Assembly (NCBI RefSeq): GCF_007860175.1 | Contig: NZ_SJPX01000003.1 | Span: 755,380-819,379 of the forward strand | Direction: 5' to 3' | Source of the DNA: Rubripirellula reticaptiva | GTDB lineage: Bacteria > Planctomycetota > Planctomycetia > Pirellulales > Pirellulaceae | Length of the DNA: 64,000 bases | Shown here: positions 49,219 to 61,654 of the stretch, piece by piece | Numbering within the stretch: the first letter of the stretch is position 1 | Layout of the letters: every line of letters starts with the position of its first letter | The notes under the pieces: model-generated | Seen by the model: the letters and a program-made list of their open reading frames with translations, nothing else | The model's database searches: none | What the model was told of the DNA's origin: nothing | Made by a program: the position numbers and the translations under genes

Positions 49219-51117
49219 TTAGACGGTTGAATCAGTATTTGGCAGATTGCTGTTGGGGGAGCCGCTTGGCGGTCGAGCAACATGATTTTCGGGTACAGCC
49301 GTTGCGGAAACCATCGCGATCAGTTGCTGGCCAGGTAGCGGTTGCAGAGGCTTGTCGTCAGTGTCGAGAACTAAGACACCGTCTTTGTCGATCGTCGCAA
49401 GAACCTGGGCGCCGTTCCCGTACTTTTTCTTGAAATCATCATACGAGAACTCGTTTGTCAGTGGTGTCGTTTTGAAACGTGCACCAGCGACGTGCATGGC
49501 ACGCAGTTCCGAAAACGTGCTGCCTTTGCCAAACAGTTCTCGACCCATCAAATTCTTTGTCAGACCCCGTCGGTGGTGCGAATTTTCGCGAGTGAATGTC
49601 AGCTGGTAAACCTGGGAACGTTCGAACAAGTGAGTGCATTCTCGCACGGCTAACGAGTTGACTTCATCGTTGGGGGTCATCGCCAGCAATCGACCGATTC
49701 CGGTTAACGGTAATTCTTCAATGACGTGTTTATTCAAAATGTTCGCACAGACCGCATTGATTCCATCGACACGCGCTTTCGATATCTTATTGTAGTTCGT
49801 GTCAACCAACAGCACGTTGATACCGGACTTCGTCAGCTCTTTGGCGAAGTCTCTCACCCAAATATCGGCGCCTGCAATCAGCACACCGTTGGTCGACGTG
49901 TCGGCTAGTCCAAGCAATTTTGCGAGCGGTGTGGCTGAAAGTCCATAGATCGCAACGGTGCCAACGATTACCAAGAATGTCACATTGGCCAACTGATCCG
50001 AACCCGGAAGATCGACGTGACCAAAATGACTTTCCATTTCCAACGCGAAAACACTACTGACGGCAGCCGCAACGATTCCTCGTGGTGCAAGGCCGGCAAT
50101 GAATGTCTGTTCGCGGATGTTTAGTGGGCTTCCTAACAGTGAAGTGTAAACCGAGATAGGACGCACGATCAGGATTAAAACCATCACGAACAAGACACCG
50201 GGAAATCCAATCGCAAAGATGTCGTCCAGGTTGACGCGGGATCCTAAGACGATGAACAGGCAACCGATCAGCAACGTGCGTAGGTTCTCTTTGAACTCGA
50301 TGATATGTTCAATTTCGATACTGCGCTGGTTGGTCAGCCATAGCCCGATGATGGTGACCGTGATCAATCCTGATTCGTGTGCGAAGTGATTGCTGACGGC
50401 ATACAGCAACAAACCGACCGATAGAGCGGCGACACCTTGCAGTTGATCGGGGATCAAAAACTTGCGTAGCGCGAACCCTAACATCGCGCCGCCAGCGGCT
50501 CCCAAGACGAGACCAATCAGAAGAATGTGCAACAAGCTCAGCAGGACACCGCTAAAGTCCAGTTCTTGCGTATTGAGCATCAGATGCTCGAAAACCAGGA
50601 CCGCTAAGATCGCGCCGATCGGATCGATCACGATGCCTTCCCATTTCAACGTCGATGCGACACGTCGACTTGGCCGAACTTGCCGGAGCAGTGGCCCGAT
50701 AACGGTTGGCCCCGTGACAGTTAATACTCCGCCAAGCAAGAATGCCATTCGCCATTCGAAACCCAGGATGAGGTTAGCGGCAACCGCCGCTAAACCGAAC
50801 GTGATGGCTGCACCAATTGTGCACAGACGCAGCGCCGCACTTCCGGATTCGCGAAGCTCCTGCAATTTTAGCGACAGGCCGCCTTCGAACATGATGATGG
50901 CGACTGAAAGCGACACTAACGGAAACAGCAAGCTTGGACCGGCCTTCTCGTTTCCTCCGGTCAGTTCGGTCAGATATTCGTCGACTTGAACAAACTGCCC
51001 CAAGATCACACCGAACACCAACAGCAACAGAATGCCAGGCAAATTTGTCCGCCATGCGATCCACTGAGCGGCCAACCCAAGGGCTGGAACGAGTGCAAGG
51101 TAAAGCAGAAAGTCCAT
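49219..51117 (-). CDS. Cation/proton antiporter with TrkA-N domain
   Basis: 632 residues from ATG 51117. The N-terminal 400 residues form about 12 membrane segments (LALVPALGLAAQWIAW, LLLVFGVILGQFVQVDEYL, IMFEGGLSLKLQEL, GPTVIGPLLRQVRPS, GLAPRGIVAAAVSSVF) as in monovalent cation/proton antiporters. From about 415, a Rossmann-type TrkA-N domain follows (VLIAGADIWVRDFAKEL, NVLLVDTNYNKI, LLAMTPNDEVNSLA), so transport may be gated by NAD(H). It probably exports sodium or potassium. A marine organism would need such a pump; the ion cannot be told from the sequence. Confidence 0.92.
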   Translation of the reverse strand: MDFLLYLALVPALGLAAQWIAWRTNLPGILLLLVFGVILGQFVQVDEYLTELTGGNEKAGPSLLFPLVSLSVAIIMFEGGLSLKLQELRESGSAALRLCTIGAAITFGLAAVAANLILGFEWRMAFLLGGVLTVTGPTVIGPLLRQVRPSRRVASTLKWEGIVIDPIGAILAVLVFEHLMLNTQELDFSGVLLSLLHILLIGLVLGAAGGAMLGFALRKFLIPDQLQGVAALSVGLLLYAVSNHFAHESGLITVTIIGLWLTNQRSIEIEHIIEFKENLRTLLIGCLFIVLGSRVNLDDIFAIGFPGVLFVMVLILIVRPISVYTSLLGSPLNIREQTFIAGLAPRGIVAAAVSSVFALEMESHFGHVDLPGSDQLANVTFLVIVGTVAIYGLSATPLAKLLGLADTSTNGVLIAGADIWVRDFAKELTKSGINVLLVDTNYNKISKARVDGINAVCANILNKHVIEELPLTGIGRLLAMTPNDEVNSLAVRECTHLFERSQVYQLTFTRENSHHRRGLTKNLMGRELFGKGSTFSELRAMHVAGARFKTTPLTNEFSYDDFKKKYGNGAQVLATIDKDGVLVLDTDDKPLQPLPGQQLIAMVSATAVPENHVARPPSGSPNSNLPNTDSTV

Positions 51118-51435
51118 GGCGAATGGTCGATGCGTGGAGATAATTCGCTGAGGATTCAGCAAGATTGTGTCCGCACAGGGTACGCCAAAATGCTACTTCC
51201 AGGGAAGCTGACGAAGAACCGAGCCGCTGGCTCGGGAAACGAAGTCGACGCAGTCACGCCCTGGTGACTTTTCACCATCGTTGTATGGGGGGAATAATGA
51301 CCATTGCAAAACGACATGTGCTCCACCGTCGCCGAAGACCGTAACAACAGCGAAATTACGCCCGCATTCGCCCTGCATTTTTCTGATCACTAGGCGAGCG
51401 GGCGGAACGACCGAGCCCTGTCTGAAATAGGTGGC
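51118..51435. other. Intergenic region after the CotH/LTD gene
   Basis: About 320 bases upstream of the antiporter and downstream of the surface-protein gene. A hairpin (51219-51235) lies in it. A 65-codon minus-strand frame (51193-51390) crosses the hairpin and is not supported. Confidence 0.4.
51219..51235 (-). terminator. 7-3-7 hairpin downstream of the surface-protein gene
   Basis: CCGAGCC-GCT-GGCTCGG, exact arms; on the minus strand it is followed by TTCTTCGTC, a weak T-rich stretch. It lies about 200 bases past the surface-protein stop and could end its transcript. Confidence 0.4.
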
Positions 51436-54400
51436 TTAACCAGACTCGGATTCATCGTTCAGCAAGTTACCTGATACCGAATTACCCTCAGCGACGTCGG
51501 GCAGGTCAGCGATCGAGGTTGGTAGTTGGTTGACGGCAGCGATGCTTGCGTATTGAAAGTATCCGTTGGTGTGCAAAATCTCGCTTTGGCGATAACCAGG
51601 CACGATTCCATCAGCAGCCAAGTAGGTACCCGTTGAATAAACATCTGGTGCTTCGGTTTGGTACGCAACTCCACTAACTTCGATTCGATCGATCGCTACG
51701 TTCCAATCGATTCCTGCGGCCGGTTCGTATCGGTCATTGATGAAGTTGATGCGAATGTCGCCGGGATCGACAAGTGAATTAGTGGCCCAATTCAGTTCAA
51801 CGTAGTTTTGATCCGACAGGTCGCCTGCTTGTCCGCCGAAGTCAGAAAGCTTGAACGTGGCAACTTGCGAGCCGGCAACTTCGAGCGTCAATATTTCATT
51901 GCCCGACGTCCCCGCAGCGAAGATCTTTACCGAAGTGGTCTGCTGACTCGAGTCATTCGCCAGGCCAGGTGTGCCGTTGATTTGGCTGCTGGCAACCCAA
52001 TTGGTCGCCACGTTGTTGTCGAGTGCTGGATCAATCAACGATAAAGAGAATCCATTTCCGTCAGGCTCGGTCACCCACGGTGCAGCGTCGTCGTAATCCA
52101 CCGCATCGACGACATTGCCGGACAAGTCGACAAGTTCGACCAGTTCACCGCCGCCGCTCAGTCCGCCGTCGTACTGCTGAGCGACAAAGGGGTTGCCGCC
52201 ATGCTGGGTGGTGAAACGCGAGAAGTTGTCGGTGAAGACAATATGCTGGCCCGGCAAAATCACCGTTCCGAATTCGATCTTCAAACCAACCGCGTCGATC
52301 GTCCAACCAGATAGATCGACCGATTCGGTTGCCGAAGCGTTGTAGAGTTCGAGGAACTCTGCGTCACCATCAAGCGGGTTGTAGTGCAATTCGTTGATCA
52401 CGATATCGTTGACGCCGCTTGCCGATCCCGGCATGCGGATTTCGTTGGTGAACGCTGTCTTTCGGGCGTCTAACGCTTCTTGGAATTGTTGCGCCCAAAA
52501 CGGATTTGCAAAGAAATCAGAGCGTCCCCATTTGGCGAGTTCGAGGGTTGAGTTTGTTGCGCCGATTTCAAGTCGCAGTTCCTCGAATCGATTCGTCAAG
52601 TTGGTGGTGTCGTCCAAGTAGGTGTCGACCAGCGTTTGCATCCGACGCCAGTACATGTCTTGGAACTCGGGTACTTCGAAGACAGCGTTTAACAGTTCCG
52701 CATTGATCGGTTCGGGTGTCGTGAAATTACCTCCGTCGCCGTCATCAGGGACAACCCAAAGTCGATCCAGATCCCATTCGACAACCGACCATCGGCCGGT
52801 TTCGTCGTCCAACAGCATGTAGAAGTTCTGGACGCGTTGATCGTCATGTCGCATCAGTGTCGAAAGCGCCATGTGATTGACCACGTTGGGAATATCAACT
52901 TTGTCGTACAGAAACGCGGTCTTCGCGTCGGACGGGGGTTGGATCAAAACATCGTTCAACAATTCGATCGAGGTATAGTCGCCATCGTCTGGTGACTTCT
53001 TGTCGAACTTGGGATAGCTACCAAAGGCTCCTTCTTCTGCTTTGTAAAACTCGTCGCTGTCGCTGATTCCGTTCACGTCTCGCCAAGCGCCGTCGTACAG
53101 TTCTTGGAAGCGAAACACGCCATGAAAGTCGCCGTTCACTTCGGCGCGGACGAAGAATGAATTGGTAATCGAGTTCGTTTCGGCGTTGAAGATGTCCCAG
53201 TTGATATCGGGAGTCACAAGGGACCAGTCACCAAAGTCGGCTTGGATTCCCCATTCGTCGACAAGGTAGCTGACACCGTTGGTGCCGATGTCAATGTCGT
53301 AGCCCTTGGGCAATTCGAACTTCAAACTCTTCTTAGGATAGAACTCACGCGAGTAGTCGCCACCGCGAACTCGAACCGTTGCGTTGTCGATCACTTCACC
53401 GTTGTAATAAACGACCGCCTCAATTTTTGTATTGGTCAGTGCCAAGTCGGTTGTCGTCAGTTCTGTGAATTCGGCTTCGTCGACAAAGAACTGGAACAAG
53501 GGCAATTCGTTGCCCACGACATCCGTGGGTGACACGACCACACCAAAGTAGTTGATCGAGTCAGCAAATGGAGCAAAGGCAACGTCCGATTCGATGCGGT
53601 ACCGGACCAGCGTCCCTGCATCCGCACCGGGCAGGGTTGCCGTCCAGTTGTCGCCTCCGGTACTGGTCATCGCAACCGATTGCTCGCCGCCGAACATGAC
53701 TTTGTAGATCAGGTTGGCGGACGTGGCGCCTTCGATGGTCGCGGTGATTGAGAAATCCTGATTCGGCAACACGACACTTGGCGTCACAACGATGTCCGTG
53801 ATCGGATCGACGGGTTGAACACCAAAAACAGAATTGGCTGCCGCAGGTGTTGGTGCGCCGATCGAGGCCTGCCAATTGGTTGCGACGGAGTTATCAAGTG
53901 CCCAGTCGCTTAGTTCTAACGAGGGTCCGTTGCCGTCGGGTTGGGATGTCCAGGGCGGATCATCGGTATAGTCGACTTCGTCGATGACGGTAACTCCGTC
54001 GGCCGCAATCAACTGCAGCAGTTCGCCACCGCCGCTTAAGCCGCCGCCGGCAAATTCAGCAATCGGGGTTACGCCCCAAGTCGACTGGGCTAGCGCGATC
54101 GATGGAGCAACGATGGCGTATTGGCCGGCACCGATTGTGGTTCCCGGCGCAAACGTCAGATCGAAACCGGTGAACGACATGCCACCCAGATCGACCGTCT
54201 GGTCACCCGAGTTGTAGAGTTCGAGAAATTCGGCGTCGCCATCGACGACACCGTCCGGTCCCGGGTTGTAGTGGATTTCGTTGATCACCAGCAGACTTGG
54301 GTCGCCGCCGGGATCAACGGTAGAACCGGCATACTGAAAGTAACCGTTGGTGTGAAGCGTGTCTGACAAACGGTTTCCCGGAGCAATGCCGTCGACGGAC

Positions 54401-55386
54401 AACCAAGTGCCGGTCGAGAAGACCTCGGGTGCTTCGGTTTGATAGTCGACGCCGTCAATGTTGATCTTGTCGACTCGCAAGTTTCGGTCGATGCCGTTGG
54501 CAGGGTCATAGAAGTCGTTTGTGAAAACAATGCGAACTTGGTCGGCGTTCACACCGTCGGCGTCGAACAAATACTGCTGGAAATTGGTGGAGAGGTTGTT
54601 GTATGTTGCGACGGTGACTTCGTCGATCTGCAACAACATTTGTTCTTCGCCAGTCGTTCCGGCTGCGCGAATGGTGATCGGCAAGACGGCTTCGTAGGAT
54701 TGGCGTGTCAGTACATTGAAAGCCAAACCGGCTTCGATGTTGCCGACGTGCTGTTCCAAGTCCCAGTCAGCACCTTGTGACGAAGCACCCGTCTTGTCGG
54801 TCGACGCGGCGACATCGGCGCCGGTCAGTTTTGCGAGGGCCTTGATAAACTGCAAGCCTTGCGTGCCCGCACCGGTCTCGCATCCATAGATCAGTATGTC
54901 GGCATCTGCCGTCAACGAACGGGACCAGCCTTTGATTTGTCGCTGGTTCGTTTGGACGGTTTCGGTGTCGACCAACTGATTGCCGAGTTGCAATTGCCCA
55001 GATTGACCGTGCGCGACGATATGGATGCTGCCGACGTTGGTGCGGCCTGCAAGCGTCTGGCTAATCTGTGATAGCCCATCGCGATTTGGGTCCAGCAGCA
55101 CCAACTCGTGATCTTGGTGGATTCCATCAAGCAAGTGGCCAATTGATTCGACGCCCGAATCAATGAAGACAATGTTTGAGCATGCATCGGCTTGCACTGG
55201 TGACGCCCGCCCGACTTCGGCCGCGACGGGATTAGCTGATGAGGCCGCGGCACTAAGGACGACGCCGCAATCGGCGGCCAACATCACTCGCTTTTCGAGT
55301 GATGAAATACTCCACCGATTACCGCCACTTGAACGATGATTCTGGCGACAGGATACGGTTTTGCGGGTTTTGGAGTGACGGATCAT
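51436..55386 (-). CDS. Large secreted DUF4347/LTD/CotH/carbohydrate-binding surface protein, probably 3'-truncated
   Basis: 1316 residues from ATG 55386; the frame runs to GTG 55587, but the planctomycete LEPR-like motif LEKRVMLAAD sits at 30-39, its usual place near the start. Order: DUF4347 about 70-225 (IVFIDSGVE, GSIHIVAHGQSGQLQLG, ILIYGCETGAG); a calcium-type carbohydrate-binding module about 238-353; lamin-tail (LTD) domain about 365-515 (VINEIHYNP, DAEFLELYNSGD); a beta region; a CotH-kinase-like domain about 630-1010 (RVRGGDYSREFYPKKSLKFEL, VEWDLDRLWVV); a second LTD (VINELHYNPLDGDAEFLELYN); a second carbohydrate module to about 1290. The last residues, DVAEGNSVSGNLLNDESESG, look like the first strand of a cadherin/VCBS-like repeat, so the protein seems to stop early. 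Confidence 0.85.
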   Translation of the reverse strand: MIRHSKTRKTVSCRQNHRSSGGNRWSISSLEKRVMLAADCGVVLSAAASSANPVAAEVGRASPVQADACSNIVFIDSGVESIGHLLDGIHQDHELVLLDPNRDGLSQISQTLAGRTNVGSIHIVAHGQSGQLQLGNQLVDTETVQTNQRQIKGWSRSLTADADILIYGCETGAGTQGLQFIKALAKLTGADVAASTDKTGASSQGADWDLEQHVGNIEAGLAFNVLTRQSYEAVLPITIRAAGTTGEEQMLLQIDEVTVATYNNLSTNFQQYLFDADGVNADQVRIVFTNDFYDPANGIDRNLRVDKINIDGVDYQTEAPEVFSTGTWLSVDGIAPGNRLSDTLHTNGYFQYAGSTVDPGGDPSLLVINEIHYNPGPDGVVDGDAEFLELYNSGDQTVDLGGMSFTGFDLTFAPGTTIGAGQYAIVAPSIALAQSTWGVTPIAEFAGGGLSGGGELLQLIAADGVTVIDEVDYTDDPPWTSQPDGNGPSLELSDWALDNSVATNWQASIGAPTPAAANSVFGVQPVDPITDIVVTPSVVLPNQDFSITATIEGATSANLIYKVMFGGEQSVAMTSTGGDNWTATLPGADAGTLVRYRIESDVAFAPFADSINYFGVVVSPTDVVGNELPLFQFFVDEAEFTELTTTDLALTNTKIEAVVYYNGEVIDNATVRVRGGDYSREFYPKKSLKFELPKGYDIDIGTNGVSYLVDEWGIQADFGDWSLVTPDINWDIFNAETNSITNSFFVRAEVNGDFHGVFRFQELYDGAWRDVNGISDSDEFYKAEEGAFGSYPKFDKKSPDDGDYTSIELLNDVLIQPPSDAKTAFLYDKVDIPNVVNHMALSTLMRHDDQRVQNFYMLLDDETGRWSVVEWDLDRLWVVPDDGDGGNFTTPEPINAELLNAVFEVPEFQDMYWRRMQTLVDTYLDDTTNLTNRFEELRLEIGATNSTLELAKWGRSDFFANPFWAQQFQEALDARKTAFTNEIRMPGSASGVNDIVINELHYNPLDGDAEFLELYNASATESVDLSGWTIDAVGLKIEFGTVILPGQHIVFTDNFSRFTTQHGGNPFVAQQYDGGLSGGGELVELVDLSGNVVDAVDYDDAAPWVTEPDGNGFSLSLIDPALDNNVATNWVASSQINGTPGLANDSSQQTTSVKIFAAGTSGNEILTLEVAGSQVATFKLSDFGGQAGDLSDQNYVELNWATNSLVDPGDIRINFINDRYEPAAGIDWNVAIDRIEVSGVAYQTEAPDVYSTGTYLAADGIVPGYRQSEILHTNGYFQYASIAAVNQLPTSIADLPDVAEGNSVSGNLLNDESESG

Positions 55387-55629
55387 GGCGGCTACCTCGA
55401 ATGGGGGCGGGTTCCTTCTATTTAGAGAGTACAAAACTTTGGGGGGTCTGTGCACACCCGAAGATGGTTGGCCGCACAATTTTTGATGTTTTGATTTGGG
55501 AAGCGGAATTGATGTCAAGGAGCCGCTAAGGGTGACATCGCCAAGGGTGTATCGTCGGCGCATAAAAAAACAGCGCTTGCCGGACACAAGCGGTGTACAA
55601 AATTGACGGTTTGGACGCTTTCTGAACGA

Positions 55630-58017
<2,388 letters not shown>

Positions 58018-58051
58018 TTAACGAACAGCTAATCGGTACATGCGGTGCAAT

Positions 58052-58066
58052 CTGCGGAATCCGCAG
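58052..58066. promoter_or_regulatory. Perfect 15-base palindrome upstream of katG
   Basis: CTGCGGA-A-TCCGCAG, 56-70 bases before the katG ATG. This is a position for a repressor or activator near the promoter. It does not match the E. coli OxyR consensus. Confidence 0.4.
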
Positions 58067-58169
58067 GACTGCCTTGTCGGAATCCGGTTAGCCAGCTGTG
58101 CCAATTGTCAGCCAATTTACCGTATCTGTCCAACGCATTGTGTGCATACTGGGGATGTGTAAAACGCAT

Positions 58170-58186
58170 AGCCAATGTGTTTGGCT
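58170..58186. promoter_or_regulatory. Inverted repeat with OxyR-like ATAG start
   Basis: AGCCAA-TGTGT-TTGGCT, with ATAG overlapping the left arm, lies 54-70 bases before the oxyR-like ATG. LysR-family proteins bind such dyads between divergent promoters; assignment to this regulator is inference. Confidence 0.45.
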
Positions 58187-58239
58187 GTAAAACAACGGCG
58201 AAACAGCTACGTGTCATTGTACGACGAGGTGAATCACGC

Positions 58240-59130
58240 ATGGATATGGACCAGCTTTCGCATTTCCGGTCGCTCGCCGATCTGCGCAACTTTACTCACG
58301 CGGCAGCCCAGCTTGGCATATCTCAGTCCGCACTAAGCCGTTCGATCATGCGACTCGAAAACGAGTTGGGCCAGCCGCTCTTCGAACGCAAGCCTCGCTC
58401 GGTCGATCTAACAGACGCCGGGCAACTGTTTCACTCGCGTGCCGAACAGATTCTGCTAATCCTGGAAGATTGTAAAGCAGAAATCTGTGATGATGGGCAA
58501 AGTGGCCGTATTCGCGTCGCTGCGATTCCAACGATCGCTCCGTTCTTTCTGCCCAATTTGCTGCGGACGTTTTCCGATGCGTATCCGAAGGCAACGCTAA
58601 TCGTTCAGGAAGACACGACTGAAAATTTGATGAAACGATGCAAACAGGGCGAGTTAGACGTTGCCATCGTCGCGTTGCCCGTCCCGTCTCGCTATGTCGA
58701 GGTCGAAGAACTTTTTGACGAGGAGCTGAGTCTTGTGCTGCCGCAGAAGCATCCGCTTGCGGAAAGGAAACGGATTCGCATCGAAGATGTAGAACACTAC
58801 CCATTCGTTCTGCTCGATGAGGCACACTGTCTTTCGGACAATATCACTTCGTTTTGTCGTCAGCGATCGGTCCATCCTGTGGCCGTTGAACGGGCCAGCC
58901 AATTGGTCATGGTGCAAGAGTTGGTTTCGTTAGGGCACGGCGTTTCCATGATCCCCGAAATGGCCAAGAAGCTCGATCGAACCAAGCGGCGTGTCTACCG
59001 TTCGCTGTACGGTAACAAGCCAAGCCGAACAATCGCAGCGGTGTGGAATCCGTACCGTTTCCAAAGCCGCTTGCTGCGAGAGTTTCGAGACCACCTTCGC
59101 AACTATTCTGCGGCGTTTGTAGAAAACTGA
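58240..59130 (+). CDS. oxyR: OxyR-type LysR-family peroxide sensor
   Basis: 296 residues from ATG 58240, with GAGGTG upstream; the frame runs further 5' but is not needed. The HTH is at about 5-60 ([27 protein letters not shown]). The sensor domain has C197 and C206 ([13 protein letters not shown]), nine apart as C199/C208 of E. coli OxyR, which form the disulfide on peroxide. Divergent katG is the expected target. Confidence 0.9.
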   Translation: MDMDQLSHFRSLADLRNFTHAAAQLGISQSALSRSIMRLENELGQPLFERKPRSVDLTDAGQLFHSRAEQILLILEDCKAEICDDGQSGRIRVAAIPTIAPFFLPNLLRTFSDAYPKATLIVQEDTTENLMKRCKQGELDVAIVALPVPSRYVEVEELFDEELSLVLPQKHPLAERKRIRIEDVEHYPFVLLDEAHCLSDNITSFCRQRSVHPVAVERASQLVMVQELVSLGHGVSMIPEMAKKLDRTKRRVYRSLYGNKPSRTIAAVWNPYRFQSRLLREFRDHLRNYSAAFVEN

Positions 59131-59179
59131 AAGCAGCCGTTTCGGGATGACGTTCGCTTCGCTAGGAAATCAGCAATGG

Positions 59180-59203
59180 TTTCGCGTGAAGCGACTCGCG
59201 AAA
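59180..59203. terminator. Hairpin between convergent oxyR and DUF1080 genes
   Basis: TTTCGCG and CGCGAAA, exact, 10-base loop. There is no T-tract after it, so only a weak terminator call; the gap is convergent, so it could serve either side. Confidence 0.35.
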
Positions 59204-59323
59204 GCAACATCGACCGACTCAGGTTAGTTGTTGTTAGCGGGGTAATCGTATGCCGGACTTCAACGACCTGACGCCTTTTTTATACCGCGGAACGACTCAG
59301 GCAATCAGTTCGGTGAAGGTCAA

Positions 59324-60052
59324 TTACTTTTCCGTCAGAAGTTTGTCGGTTGGATTCTCGACCGCAATCAAGCCGCGAAAGTGAAACTCTTGCGGATCTT
59401 TGTTGCTGTGCAATTGCAAAGCGATCGGGCACTTTTTGAGTTGGTCCTTCGTTTCCGTGTGATCAATGACGACCGTTCCACCGGCAACCATTCGAATACG
59501 ATTGCCGACGACCAAGATTTCAATTTGATTCCAGTCACCATCCTTTTCCCAAGGCACTTCCTTCATGGGGCCTTTTTGTTCGGGCGGGAAAATACGTCCG
59601 CGTGTGTACGCACCCCAGATTCCCCAGTCATGACAAAACATTAGTAGCGGCCCCTTGAATGCAAACTCACTGCCAGCATCTGTGAATCGCTCGCCAAGCG
59701 CGGCGACGGACGAGTGCATGATCGAGTAGCCTTCGCTACGATTCTGTTTGACCTCGAACAACAAACGGAACTCGCGAAATTCCTGGTCAGAAAAAAGATA
59801 CGTACTATGCGAGACAGGCTTGTCGTTGGCGGCGCGGATGGAATGATTGACGACCGAAAAGTATTCCTCGAGTCCCTTCCAGCCCGTTAGGTCATGACCG
59901 TTGAACAACTCGATTGCGTGCTCGCTCGCGGGTAAGGCGACCTGGTGACTCCAGTCGGAATCGCCGTCATGGGCGCAGACGCCAGAAGCGAACATCGAAA
60001 AAAACAAACAGGCAAATACGGGACCGAGGCAACGCATAGCAATAGCTTTCAT
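59324..60052 (-). CDS. Secreted DUF1080 (3-keto-disaccharide hydrolase-like) protein
   Basis: 242 residues from ATG 60052, signal peptide LGPVFACLFFSMFASGVCA. Residues 40-240 form the concanavalin-like DUF1080 fold: IELFNGHDLTGWKG at the start, FREFRLLFEVKQNRSEGYSIMHSS, FKGPLLMFCHDWGIWGAYT, DWNQIEILVVGNRI and IALQLHSNKDPQEFHFRG at the end. Such proteins are abundant in planctomycetes and some cleave 3-keto-glycosides. It lies downstream of the PSCyt/DUF1501 chimera on the same strand (83 bases). Confidence 0.9.
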   Translation of the reverse strand: MKAIAMRCLGPVFACLFFSMFASGVCAHDGDSDWSHQVALPASEHAIELFNGHDLTGWKGLEEYFSVVNHSIRAANDKPVSHSTYLFSDQEFREFRLLFEVKQNRSEGYSIMHSSVAALGERFTDAGSEFAFKGPLLMFCHDWGIWGAYTRGRIFPPEQKGPMKEVPWEKDGDWNQIEILVVGNRIRMVAGGTVVIDHTETKDQLKKCPIALQLHSNKDPQEFHFRGLIAVENPTDKLLTEK

Positions 60053-60135
60053 TGAGTGGTTGATCAAACGCTTTGCAAACGGAATGGTAACGCCGAACGC
60101 AGCGAGTTTGGACGCCTCAACTGTAAAAGATTTTC

Positions 60136-61494
60136 TTAAGCGATCAGGCCTTTCACGACGTGACCATGAACATCGGTCAGACGAAAATCTCGTCCTTGGT
60201 AACGGTAAGTCAGCCGTTCATGATCGATACCCATCTGGTGCAGGATTGTGGCGTGAAGGTCGTGGATGTGTACACCGTCTGAAACGACATTGTAACTGAA
60301 TTCGTCGGTTTCGCCGTGCACGTGCCCAGGTTTGACTCCGCCGCCGGCCATCCACATCGTAAAGCAACGTGGGTGGTGATCGCGTCCAAAATTTCCGGGC
60401 GTGATTTTACCTTGGCAATAACTGGTACGTCCAAACTCGCCGCCCCAAATCACCAATGTGTCTTCCAGCAGCCCGTGGTTCTTTAGGTCTTGAATCAGCC
60501 CCATCATTGCCGTTCCGACGGTGTGCGTTCGGTCGGCAACGTTCTCGACGCGGAACTCCTCGATCGCGACTCCGCCTTCTTTTTTGTGTGAGTGCAGGCG
60601 GTTGAAAGTGGTGGCGAGCTTTTGCTCTCGCGTCGCGTTGGGCAAAAGGTCTCCGGCTAATTGCCAGGTGATGAATTCGTCGTAGGGCATTCCCGTTTGA
60701 AACGCCTTGATGACCCAGTCGCGATAGGGCCAAACGAATCGTTCGTCGTCACGTTGAAATCCGTACGAATCTGCGTACCGGGCCACGTCCAGCCACTCGC
60801 TCGTCATTCGTTCGGCGTAGGCGTCGCTGGTTAACAATCGGTCGATGACAATGTCGTCAGCGTCCGCCGAAGTGTCAGAAACGTATTCGCTGATTTCATT
60901 TTCGGTGGGCGGCAATCCGGTCAAATCAAACGTGACTCGTCTTAGCCACTTGTTCTTGGACGCCGGTTTGGCGGGCGTCAATTCGTTTTCAACCAACGCC
61001 TTCGCAATGAACTGATCGATCGGTCCCTTGACCCAATTGACCAGGCCACCGAGATCCGTTTGTTTCGGCGTATCAACCTTCGCCGGCAAAGGTTCGAACG
61101 CCCAATGCGATTCGAATTTTGCGCCTTCAAGAATCCATTGATCGAGGGTTTCTTTGTCTGCATCCGATAGCCGCTTCAACGAGCCGGCGGGCGGCATCGG
61201 ATCGTCGTTGTCGTGAATCCGAACATGAAATTCGCTCTTTGCTAGATCGCCGGGAACAATGCCAAAGTATCCGCCCAGGTCGACGGTAGCGTTGTCGAAC
61301 TTGTCGACACGGAACTCCGAGTCCTGGTTGGCCGCGTCGGGGCCGTGGCACTTGAAACAACGGTCCGACAAGATTGGCCGCACGTCGCGATTGAACGATA
61401 CCTCGGCCGCGCCGGCCAAACTCGTCAAAGCCAGACAGACGGCGGCAGCCAATCTCGCATGGATCCAGTTCGGTTTCAGGACTGTCGATTTCAT
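60136..61494 (-). CDS. Chimera of PSCyt1/DUF1549 N-terminus and DUF1501 C-terminus
   Basis: 452 residues from ATG 61494, chosen for its signal peptide ([16 protein letters not shown]); the frame extends to ATG 61611. The first part carries the planctomycete PSCyt1 heme motif CFKCHGPD (C46-H50) with FRVDKFDN, and the beginning of DUF1549 ([70 protein letters not shown]). It then jumps at about residue 333 to the end of a DUF1501 protein ([42 protein letters not shown]). Complete genes would give two proteins of about 1000 and 470 residues. The frame stays open across the join, so a deletion of the middle seems to have fused two neighbouring genes. Confidence 0.85.
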   Translation of the reverse strand: MKSTVLKPNWIHARLAAAVCLALTSLAGAAEVSFNRDVRPILSDRCFKCHGPDAANQDSEFRVDKFDNATVDLGGYFGIVPGDLAKSEFHVRIHDNDDPMPPAGSLKRLSDADKETLDQWILEGAKFESHWAFEPLPAKVDTPKQTDLGGLVNWVKGPIDQFIAKALVENELTPAKPASKNKWLRRVTFDLTGLPPTENEISEYVSDTSADADDIVIDRLLTSDAYAERMTSEWLDVARYADSYGFQRDDERFVWPYRDWVIKAFQTGMPYDEFITWQLAGDLLPNATREQKLATTFNRLHSHKKEGGVAIEEFRVENVADRTHTVGTAMMGLIQDLKNHGLLEDTLVIWGGEFGRTSYCQGKITPGNFGRDHHPRCFTMWMAGGGVKPGHVHGETDEFSYNVVSDGVHIHDLHATILHQMGIDHERLTYRYQGRDFRLTDVHGHVVKGLIA

Positions 61495-61654
61495 CACGGG
61501 CTTGCTGTTTCCGAAAATGCGAAGCGTCGACAAAGCAAGGCGACAATCGGTTTCGCCGGTGCGCTGTTGTAGGGAGTTCAACATGCCGTCAATTATGCCC
61601 TTCGGGGGCATCAGCGTCTTGTATCGCTAATCAAGTTTGTGGTACGTTTTGACG

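Noticed and set aside
51193-51390. 65-codon minus-strand frame after the CotH/LTD gene
   Set aside because: Runs through the 51219-51235 hairpin; not a continuation of the surface protein and no known domain.
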